Below are positions 1 to 5,373 of a stretch of DNA of 6,952 nt, one piece after another (position 1 is the stretch's first letter; each line of letters starts with the position of its first letter). The position numbers and the translations under genes are program-made. The notes under the pieces were generated by a model that did no database searches, was not told the DNA's origin, and saw only the letters and a list, made by a program, of their open reading frames with translations. The DNA comes from Bacteroidota bacterium. Lineage in GTDB: Bacteria; Bacteroidota; Ignavibacteria; SZUA-365. The stretch covers positions 1-6,952 of the forward strand of contig JAGTUZ010000315.1 of NCBI GenBank assembly GCA_018224415.1, given 5' to 3'.

Positions 1-2913
1 TATGTGGACCGCCGGCACGCCGTCGCACACAACGTGTATCTGCATATCGCCGATGTGCGCGAGGCGGAAGACATCCAGCGCCTGCGCTACGAAACGGGAG
101 AGTACTACTACAAAAGCGAGAAGGAAACGCTCGCGCTGTTCAAGGACTACCCGCAGGCCATCGAGTCCACCGTCGAGGTGATGGAGAAAATCGACTTCAT
201 GCTGGAAACCGGCGTCAACCATATGCCGGATTTCCCCATCCCCGAGGACAGCGGCGCCTCGTCGCTCGATGACTACATGCGCCGCCTCGCCTACGAGGGT
301 GCGGAGCGAAGATACAAGAGTCTTACGTCCGGAATGCGGGACCGTCTCGACTTCGAGATCGGCGTCATCACGAAGATGGGCTACTCGGGGTACTTCCTCA
401 TTACCCAGGACTTCATCAACGCCGCCAAGAACCAGGGCATCCGCGTCGGACCCGGCCGCGGCTCGGCCGCCGGTTCGCTGGTCGCCTATGCGCTCGGCAT
501 CACCAATGTCGATCCGCTGCGCTACGACCTGCTTTTCGAACGCTTCCTGAATCCCGAGCGCATCTCGATGCCGGACATCGACGTGGATTTCCAGGATGAC
601 CGTCGCGAGGAGGTCATCAAGTACACGCGCGACAAATACGGAATCGACTCCGTCGCGCAGATCATCACCTTTGGCCGCCTCAGTGCCCGCGCCGTGATCA
701 AGGACGTCGGCCGCGTGCTGGGTCTGCCGCTCAATCTGGTCGAGTCCATCACCAAGCACATCCCCGTCAAGATGGGCAAGGTGCAGCCGCTGCGCTACGC
801 CTTCGGTCTCGAAGACGATCCATCCAGGAAGTGGTCACCGATCAAGGAACTCGATTGGGTCCGCCAGAGCGACGATCCCAAGATCCGCCAGCTGGTCGAA
901 TACTCGATCATCCTCGAAGGACTCAACCGCAACGTCGGCATGCACGCCGCGGGCGTGGTCATCGCTCCGAGCGACACCAGCGACTACGTGCCGCTGTACA
1001 AGTCGCCCAACACCGAGCTGATGACCATGTACAACATGGGAGACCTCGAGGAAGCCGGTCTGTTGAAAATGGACTTCCTGGGGCTGATCACGCTCAGCGT
1101 CATCGACCGCGCGCTCAGCCACGTGCGGAAGACGCGGGGCGAGGACATCGACATCGAAGGCATCCCGCTCGACGACGAAAAAACCTTCGACATGATCGGT
1201 GAAGGCCACACGGTGGGCGTGTTCCAGTTCGAATCCTCCGGAATGCGCGACTGGCTCACCAAGCTCAAGCCGCGTTCCATCGACGATTTGGCGGCGATGA
1301 ACGCGCTGTACCGTCCGGGTCCGATGGAATTCATCGAAGACTTCATCGACCGCAAATTCGGTCGCAAGCCCATCGAATACCTGCATCCGTCGATGGAGCC
1401 CATCCTGAATTCTACCTACGGCATCATCGTCTTCCAGGAGCAGGTGATGCAGCTCGCATCGAGCGTCGCCGGTTTCACCCTCGCGCAGTCCGACCTCATG
1501 CGTCGCGCCATGGGCAAGAAGAAAGCCGATGTCATGGCCCAGCAGCGCGTGGCCTTCGTCGCGGGCGCGGAGAAGCTGGGCATCACGCGCAAGGTGGCGT
1601 CCGAGATCTTCGCCATGATCGACAAGTTCGCCAACTACGGCTTCAACAAGTCGCATTCGGTCGCCTATTCCATTCTCGCCTACCAGACCGCATGGCTCAA
1701 GGCCAACTACACCCCGGAATTCATGGCCGCGCTGATGACCGCGGAAATGGCGAAAACCGAAAAAGTCGTTTTGCTCATCGACGAATGCCGCAAGCTCGGC
1801 ATCGATGTGCTCCCGCCCGACGTCAACGAGAGCGGCGTGGATTTCTCCGTCAGCGGCAACGAAATCCGCTTCGGCCTTGCGGCCATCAAGAACGTGGGTG
1901 TGGGCGCCGTCGAAAGTATCGTGGAAGCGAGGGAAGGCAACGGCCGTTTCAAAACAATGTTCGATTTCACCGAGCGCGTCAACAACAAGGCCGTCAACAA
2001 GAAAACGATGGAAAGCCTTGTACTGGCCGGTGCGATGGACAGTCTCGACGGAGGACGTGCCGAGCAGTTCTCAGCCATCGAGAGCGCCATCTCCTACGGC
2101 GTGCAGCGGCAGCAGGAACTGGAAATAGGGCAGTCGAGTCTTTTCGACGACCTGACCGATGCCCGCAACGCCGCCGCCACCCAACCGACGCTGCCCCGGC
2201 AGGACGACTGGACCGAGGCCGAAAAGCTGGCCCATGAAAAAAGTGTGCTTGGATTTTATGTCACGGGACACCCGCTTGAGCCCTGGCGTCTCGAGGCCGA
2301 GGCCATCGCCGATGTGTTTCTTGGGTCGTTCGATCCCGACGTCGACGGGAAAGGCGTGCGCGCCTGCGGCATCGTTGCCGCGCTGCGCATGAAAATCGAC
2401 AAGCGCGGACGCACCATGGCGTTCATGACACTGGAAGATTTCACCGGCAAGGCCGAATGTCTGGTGTTTGCCGACGCGTACGAGCGTTCGGCAGCACACA
2501 TCGTACCCGACCGTCCGGTGCTGCTGATCGGCAAGGCCGAAGTCAGCGGCGACACCCTGCGCATCGTCGCCGATGAAGTGACCGGCATGGGCATCGCCCT
2601 GCAATCCCTCCCCCTGTCGCTGATTATCTCCCTCTCGACTGTCTCCGCCACGAAAAAACAGATCCAGGACGGGGTGGACATTCTCGAGCGCCGCCGCGGC
2701 TCGGGAAATTCTTCCTGCTTTTTTTATGTTACCGATGGAAACGGGCAGGCCTGGAACCTCATGAGCCGGGACCTCCTCCTGCAGATCACCCGCGAACTGC
2801 TGCTTGAACTCCGAAGCATCTTTGGTGCATCTAACGTTCGGGTCTCGCACGAGAAAAGCGAACCAGTCCAATTACGACGCAAATTCACCAGAACACGAGA
2901 GGAACATCCATGA
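1..2913 (+). CDS. dnaE: DNA polymerase III subunit alpha (DnaE1 type), 5'-truncated by window edge
   Basis: Catalytic subunit of the replicative DNA polymerase; it acts in the cytoplasm with the sliding clamp and clamp loader. The frame is open from base 1 (first codon TAT), so the apparent GTG at base 4 is an internal Val and not a start. Counting TAT as residue 1, 970 residues remain. Seen: the end of the PHP region and its linker (about 1-85), GPGRGS (150-155), PDIDVDF (191-197) with Asp192 and Asp194 matching E. coli Asp401 and Asp403, and RPGPM plus FIDRK (438-452), the segment carrying the third catalytic carboxylate. The FNKSHS-type motif, a helix-hairpin-helix region (about 622-655), an internal clamp-binding motif QSSLF (711-715) and an OB fold (about 785-860) follow. 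The E. coli match implies about 200 N-terminal residues lie upstream. The final ~100 residues are the less conserved tail that in E. coli binds tau. Identification is certain; the PHP metal site cannot be judged. Confidence 0.98.
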   Translation, partial: YVDRRHAVAHNVYLHIADVREAEDIQRLRYETGEYYYKSEKETLALFKDYPQAIESTVEVMEKIDFMLETGVNHMPDFPIPEDSGASSLDDYMRRLAYEGAERRYKSLTSGMRDRLDFEIGVITKMGYSGYFLITQDFINAAKNQGIRVGPGRGSAAGSLVAYALGITNVDPLRYDLLFERFLNPERISMPDIDVDFQDDRREEVIKYTRDKYGIDSVAQIITFGRLSARAVIKDVGRVLGLPLNLVESITKHIPVKMGKVQPLRYAFGLEDDPSRKWSPIKELDWVRQSDDPKIRQLVEYSIILEGLNRNVGMHAAGVVIAPSDTSDYVPLYKSPNTELMTMYNMGDLEEAGLLKMDFLGLITLSVIDRALSHVRKTRGEDIDIEGIPLDDEKTFDMIGEGHTVGVFQFESSGMRDWLTKLKPRSIDDLAAMNALYRPGPMEFIEDFIDRKFGRKPIEYLHPSMEPILNSTYGIIVFQEQVMQLASSVAGFTLAQSDLMRRAMGKKKADVMAQQRVAFVAGAEKLGITRKVASEIFAMIDKFANYGFNKSHSVAYSILAYQTAWLKANYTPEFMAALMTAEMAKTEKVVLLIDECRKLGIDVLPPDVNESGVDFSVSGNEIRFGLAAIKNVGVGAVESIVEAREGNGRFKTMFDFTERVNNKAVNKKTMESLVLAGAMDSLDGGRAEQFSAIESAISYGVQRQQELEIGQSSLFDDLTDARNAAATQPTLPRQDDWTEAEKLAHEKSVLGFYVTGHPLEPWRLEAEAIADVFLGSFDPDVDGKGVRACGIVAALRMKIDKRGRTMAFMTLEDFTGKAECLVFADAYERSAAHIVPDRPVLLIGKAEVSGDTLRIVADEVTGMGIALQSLPLSLIISLSTVSATKKQIQDGVDILERRRGSGNSSCFFYVTDGNGQAWNLMSRDLLLQITRELLLELRSIFGASNVRVSHEKSEPVQLRRKFTRTREEHP

Positions 2914-3230
2914 AACCGCTGGAAATCACCGACGCCAACTTCGCACAGGAAGTAGAACAGTCCGACCTCCCCGTGCTGATCGATTTCTGGGCCGTGTGGT
3001 GCGGTCCCTGCCGCATTATCGCCCCCGTCGTCGAGGAACTCGCCGGTGAGTACGAAGGGAAGCTCAAGGTCGGCAAGCTTGACGTCGACAACAACCCCAA
3101 TACCGCCATGAAATTCGGCATCCGAAGTATCCCGACGCTGCTCGTGCTGAAGGGCGGCGAGGTGGTCGACCGCATCGTCGGCGCCATGCCCAAAAGCGCC
3201 CTCGTGGAGAAGATCAAACCCCACCTCTGA
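2910..3230 (+). CDS. trxA: Thioredoxin
   Basis: Small cytoplasmic dithiol-disulfide oxidoreductase that reduces disulfides in target proteins and is itself recharged by thioredoxin reductase. The 106-residue length is typical of a single-domain thioredoxin. Seen: the active site WCGPC at residues 30-34 (Cys31, Cys34), the buried Asp25 in the preceding strand, and the cis-proline loop IRSIPT with Pro75. No signal peptide or membrane anchor is present, so it is a cytoplasmic Trx and not a TlpA/ResA-type exported protein. The ATG overlaps the dnaE stop (ATGA, 2910-2913), and an AGAGGA-type ribosome site ends about 7 bases before it, inside the dnaE 3' end. Translation is therefore probably coupled to dnaE. 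A hairpin terminator follows 28 bases after the stop, making trxA the last gene of the unit. The family call is certain; trxA as symbol is by function, since genomes often carry several paralogues. Confidence 0.96.
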   Translation: MKPLEITDANFAQEVEQSDLPVLIDFWAVWCGPCRIIAPVVEELAGEYEGKLKVGKLDVDNNPNTAMKFGIRSIPTLLVLKGGEVVDRIVGAMPKSALVEKIKPHL

Positions 3231-3236
3231 TCGACA

Positions 3237-3308
3237 CGTACGATATTCGTTCTTTAACCGATGCCCCGCTCCTGGCGGGGCATCGTCGTTTCGTACGATA
3301 ATCGTACG
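3237..3308. repeat. CGTACGAT repeats flanking the trxA terminator
   Basis: CGTACGAT occurs at 3237-3244 and 3292-3299, and its reverse complement ATCGTACG at 3301-3308. The last two form a perfect 17-base palindrome with a single central A at 3300. The longer 14-mers at 3237-3250 and 3292-3305 are direct repeats with one mismatch (13 of 14). The terminator hairpin sits between them. The outermost copies could also pair with each other around the terminator stem. The palindrome could be a dimeric regulator site or part of a larger RNA fold; the sequence does not decide. Confidence 0.6.
3259..3285 (+). terminator. Hairpin terminator after dnaE-trxA
   Basis: Perfect 11-bp inverted repeat, CGATGCCCCGC (3259-3269) and GCGGGGCATCG (3275-3285), around a 5-base loop TCCTG, starting 28 bases after the trxA stop. 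The following tract TCGTTT is only moderately U-rich, so termination may be imperfect or Rho-assisted. Position and stem strength make a terminator the best explanation. Confidence 0.75.
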
Positions 3309-3350
3309 GATTACACGTAAAATTCTTTTCCTGCCGGGGTCATGAAAAAG

Positions 3351-3379
3351 TTGTTTTTATGTTGAGGTGCTGATACATT
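3351..3379 (+). promoter_or_regulatory. Candidate sigma-70-like promoter for the NlpC/P60 lipoprotein gene
   Basis: TTGTTT (3351-3356) and TACATT (3374-3379) are separated by exactly 17 bases, matching 3 of 6 and 4 of 6 consensus positions. The TA..TT form of the -10 also resembles the Bacteroidota TAnnTTTG element. Transcription would begin near 3386, leaving a leader of about 250 bases before the GTG at 3639. The local sequence is clearly AT-richer than the flanking genes. This is a pattern match only. Confidence 0.35.
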
Positions 3380-3385
3380 AAGGAA

Positions 3386-3410
3386 TGGAGGACTATGAAC
3401 TCGTCCTCCA
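3386..3410 (+). promoter_or_regulatory. 8-bp inverted repeat at the predicted 5' end of the NlpC/P60 leader
   Basis: TGGAGGAC (3386-3393) and GTCCTCCA (3403-3410) are perfect reverse complements around a 9-base loop TATGAACTC. The left arm begins at the position expected for the start of transcription from the TTGTTT/TACATT promoter. It would therefore form either a 5'-terminal RNA hairpin or an operator overlapping the start site. The left arm contains a GGAGG ribosome-binding sequence and the loop holds an ATG (3395-3397), so the stem could hide a leader-peptide start. Confidence 0.5.
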
Positions 3411-3493
3411 AGAGTCAGGCTGACGACATTGTACCGTCGCAGCACCCGCGTTTTCAATTCATGGACGCCACTGACCTGTTGAGCCGTCACTGA
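3395..3493 (+). CDS. Possible 32-residue leader peptide ORF (uncertain)
   Basis: Open frame from ATG at 3395 to TGA at 3491-3493, encoding 32 residues beginning MNSSSKSQADD and ending SRH. GGAGG (3387-3391) precedes the ATG by only 3 bases, shorter than usual, while AAGGA (3380-3384) lies 10 bases away; neither spacing is ideal. The peptide has no recognised motif, signal peptide or membrane segment, and a chance ORF of this length is common. Its interest lies in its start sitting in the loop of the 3386-3410 hairpin, ahead of the lipoprotein gene. A run of five T (3494-3498) directly follows the stop but is not preceded by a convincing hairpin. Confidence 0.2.
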   Translation: MNSSSKSQADDIVPSQHPRFQFMDATDLLSRH

Positions 3494-3638
3494 TTTTTCG
3501 TTCCTCCCGACCGCCGAGAGAATCTTAAAGATATCTCGCCGTGGCCAGATATGTTTCAGGTTTCCTGAGCGGTGGTTGAACGACGTGCGACGCACAGGCG
3601 TACCGTCCCGATTTCCCAACCGCACAAAGGAAGAATTT
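3411..3638 (+). other. Rest of the untranslated leader of the NlpC/P60 gene; small hairpins, no recognised RNA family
   Basis: Apart from the doubtful small ORF, I see no gene here. Small potential hairpins are present: CGAGA/TCTCG (3515-3519 with 3534-3538, with an inner ATCT/AGAT pairing), TCAGG/CCTGA (3556-3560 with 3564-3568, loop TTT) and GTGC/GCAC (3585-3588 with 3592-3595, loop GAC). Third positions and composition do not look coding in any frame. The conserved elements expected of a c-di-AMP (ydaO) riboswitch, a known controller of NlpC/P60 hydrolases elsewhere, were not recognised. The AAAGGAAG at about 3626-3633 is the ribosome site of the next gene. Confidence 0.4.
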
Positions 3639-4505
3639 GTGAAACTGACACCACTACGCTTCCGTCTGTTCGCACTGCTTCCGCTCCTGCTCCTGATATT
3701 GCAGGGTTGCGCATCTCTCGAACCCCTCCCCCGTTTCCGCACCTCCAGCACCTCCTTCGCTCCCGATCAGCTTCCACTTGCCGAACGCAACTGCAAGGAT
3801 CTCATCGATCCCGCCGCCGTCGCGTCGTATTCCAGCATCAAGGAAGACGCAGAGCGTCAGGACCTGGATGTACCGCAGGAAGAAGTGCAGCGTTTGATCG
3901 TCAACCAGAGCGCCGTCACTCTGACCATGCATGTCGACAAACTCGGGCTCGACGTGGAGGAGATCGAGGATGAGCTGGCCGAGGGTGACAACATGCAGGA
4001 AGAAGACGAAACCATCAGCGTCGTCGCGCTGGAGAAGGTCATCCAGCAGACGACCGTTGTGAATGCCGAGGAATCACCCGAGCTCAATCCCGCAGTGAAT
4101 CGCCCCGAACTCATGCGGGAGATCGTCAACCTGCTGGGACTGCGTTACCACTACGGCGGTACAAACGCAACCTCCGGGCTCGATTGCTCCGCGTTCACCG
4201 GCACGATTTACAGCCGCGCCCTCGGACAGCGCCTGCCGCGCAGTTCCAACCAGCAGTTCCGCGTTGGCGACACCATCAAGCGCGAAGACCTGCGCATCGG
4301 CGACCTGGTGTTCTTCAAGACCCGCCGCCGCAGCGCACCCGTCTCCCATGTCGGCATCTACATCGGTGAGCATCTCTTCGCCCATGCGAGCACCAAGTAC
4401 GGCGTGATCATCTCCAGCCTCGAGCACCCGTATTACAACCGCACCTTCGTCGGTGCCCGTCGGCTGCTCAACGAAGACCTCGCTACCACCCAGGCCTCGC
4501 GCTGA
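3639..4505 (+). CDS. NlpC/P60 (C40 family) peptidoglycan hydrolase lipoprotein
   Basis: Predicted lipid-anchored cysteine peptidase that cuts peptide stems of peptidoglycan, in the manner of E. coli MepS (Spr). I chose GTG at 3639 (288 residues): it has AAAGGAAG 5 bases upstream and gives a clean lipoprotein signal, MKL, a Leu-rich core and lipobox LQGC with Cys24. A TTG at 3576 would add 21 residues unlike a signal peptide. Residues 25-165 form a linker with a strongly acidic stretch (105-124, 12 of 20 Asp or Glu) and no domain I recognise. The C-terminal NlpC/P60 domain (about 170-280) keeps the triad: Cys183 in DCSAF, His237 in SHVGIYIG and His249 in FAHAS. The 12-residue His-His spacing equals that of MepS (His119, His131). 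The gene stands alone, with a long leader before it and a strong terminator after it. The family call is firm; the exact bond cleaved is inferred. Confidence 0.93.
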   Translation: MKLTPLRFRLFALLPLLLLILQGCASLEPLPRFRTSSTSFAPDQLPLAERNCKDLIDPAAVASYSSIKEDAERQDLDVPQEEVQRLIVNQSAVTLTMHVDKLGLDVEEIEDELAEGDNMQEEDETISVVALEKVIQQTTVVNAEESPELNPAVNRPELMREIVNLLGLRYHYGGTNATSGLDCSAFTGTIYSRALGQRLPRSSNQQFRVGDTIKREDLRIGDLVFFKTRRRSAPVSHVGIYIGEHLFAHASTKYGVIISSLEHPYYNRTFVGARRLLNEDLATTQASR

Positions 4506-4532
4506 CCTTCAGATAATTTTCCTCAGATACGG

Positions 4533-4568
4533 AAAATCCCGTCAGCCAGACGCTGACGGGATTTTTTT
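4533..4568. terminator. Strong bidirectional intrinsic terminator between convergent lipoprotein genes
   Basis: Perfect 14-bp inverted repeat, AAAATCCCGTCAGC (4533-4546) and GCTGACGGGATTTT (4552-4565), around a 5-base loop CAGAC. On the plus strand it is followed by more T, giving seven T in a row (4562-4568), and it lies 27 bases after the NlpC/P60 stop. On the minus strand the arm ends in TTTT, so it probably also stops transcripts of the convergent 4609-5235 gene. Confidence 0.92.
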
Positions 4569-4569
4569 A

Positions 4570-4608
4570 TCTCTTCCCCTTCTTCCTCCCCTCTCCTTCC
4601 AGGAGAGG
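4570..4608. repeat. 31-base pure pyrimidine tract with an adjoining 8-bp hairpin
   Basis: Bases 4570-4600 contain only C and T on the plus strand. The last part pairs with the following purines: CCTCTCCT (4590-4597) and AGGAGAGG (4601-4608), a perfect 8-bp repeat with loop TCC, directly beside the stop of the minus-strand lipoprotein gene. There is no T-run next to this hairpin on the minus strand, so it is not a standard terminator by itself. Long polypurine/polypyrimidine tracts can form triplex DNA or protect an mRNA 3' end; no function is shown here. Confidence 0.5.
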
Positions 4609-5235
4609 TCACTGTGACTTGTATTCCTTGTCGATGATGTCGATCGCGCCCGGGTAGGTGATATCCCCGAACTGCGTCTTGAGTCGCGGGGTGGCCCGCA
4701 GCGTGATGCGCGAGGGAGAACCGTTGGCGCCGCCCATGGCAAGGGCAAGGTTCACCACAGCATCGTACCCGCGATCCTTGAAAAACCGCGCCAGGTCCAG
4801 ATTTATCTGCAAGGGAATGATGGCCTTCTGTCCCGTGCCCGGAATGGTGATCTGTTCGGTGATGTCGCCGTTGATCGTGAGTGTGTTGTCGATGATCAAC
4901 GTCCAGGCAAAACTCGTGAGCGTGGCCGAGGTCTGCGGCGTTCCTCCCGTGCCGTCGTTGGGATTGATGGCCGCGACGTTGAGTGTGAACGAGGCGGGGA
5001 ATTCATTTCGCGCGAACGAGGACACAAGCCTCGCACCGTCGGTGAGCGAGAAATCCGACACCGCCTTCTTGTCGGAAAGACTGATGCCCGACAGGGCGAA
5101 ACGGTCGACCGATTCGAGCTTGAATGAACAGCGCGACAGGTTGGTCATCGCCTTCTGGATGTCCTGCAGCGCCGCACAGGAAGTGAAAACAAAGACGGCG
5201 ACGAGAACAAGCGGGAGATGGGAAAAACGTTTCAT
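4609..5235 (-). CDS. LEA14/WHy-domain-like lipoprotein
   Basis: A 208-residue predicted lipoprotein. The ATG at 5233-5235 gives MKRF, a hydrophobic core and the lipobox FTSC with Cys20; no clear Shine-Dalgarno precedes it. After the anchor, about residues 37-180 read like the LEA type 2 (WHy) beta-sandwich: alternating strands, the hallmark NPN at 91-93 after a hydrophobic strand, then an ATLTSFAWTLIIDN-type strand, a Gly-containing turn and an ITIPGTGQKAIIPL strand. Plant and bacterial members are linked to desiccation or stress tolerance, but the biochemical role of bacterial lipoprotein members is poorly known, so function here is unassigned. The same frame is open far upstream (to 6750) opposite the transporter; this is a shadow, because the lipoprotein signal fixes the start. 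A good promoter lies 5270-5298. It is divergent from the transporter and convergent with the NlpC/P60 gene. The lipoprotein is secure; the domain call is by pattern. Confidence 0.8.
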   Translation of the reverse strand: MKRFSHLPLVLVAVFVFTSCAALQDIQKAMTNLSRCSFKLESVDRFALSGISLSDKKAVSDFSLTDGARLVSSFARNEFPASFTLNVAAINPNDGTGGTPQTSATLTSFAWTLIIDNTLTINGDITEQITIPGTGQKAIIPLQINLDLARFFKDRGYDAVVNLALAMGGANGSPSRITLRATPRLKTQFGDITYPGAIDIIDKEYKSQ

Positions 5236-5269
5236 ATTGCGGATCCGGAAGTTGTTGCTTGAATGACGG

Positions 5270-5298
5270 AATATATCCGCTCTACGGCTGCGGGACAA
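5270..5298 (-). promoter_or_regulatory. Sigma-70-like promoter of the LEA-like lipoprotein gene
   Basis: Read on the minus strand, TTGTCC (plus 5293-5298) and TATATT (plus 5270-5275) are separated by exactly 17 bases, matching 4 of 6 and 5 of 6 consensus positions. Transcription would start near 5263, giving a leader of about 28 bases before the ATG at 5235. This promoter lies inside the longer possible reading frame of the transporter (from 5263), which argues that the stretch is intergenic. I found no equally good promoter for the plus-strand transporter. Confidence 0.55.
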
Positions 5299-5373
5299 CA
5301 GCCCATTCCTTTCCATTTTGATTTTTCTCCTCTCGGCAACAGATTGGAGCTTTCCAACACCCTCCGGAGATCC

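Noticed and set aside
835..1656. Long minus-strand and other-frame open frames inside dnaE, including 835-1656 and 2071-2871.
   Set aside because: They are shadows produced by high third-position GC in dnaE, whose own frame shows continuous conserved motifs.
3366..3446. An 81-base region closed by a 7-bp stem with inner hairpins, of tRNA-like size.
   Set aside because: There is no T-arm GTTC-type sequence, no proper anticodon arm and no CCA; the inner arms do not fit a cloverleaf.
3386..3638. c-di-AMP (ydaO) riboswitch ahead of the NlpC/P60 gene.
   Set aside because: The association is known in other bacteria, but I could not find the conserved purine-rich blocks of that riboswitch in this leader.
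3576..3638. TTG start at 3576 giving a 309-residue NlpC/P60 protein.
   Set aside because: It would put 21 polar and basic residues before the signal peptide and has no good ribosome site, whereas GTG 3639 has AAAGGAAG and gives a standard lipoprotein leader.
3311..3751. A 146-residue minus-strand frame across the leader and the start of the lipoprotein gene.
   Set aside because: No recognisable domain or ribosome site was found, and it overlaps a terminator-proximal promoter region and the signal-peptide codons of a confident gene.
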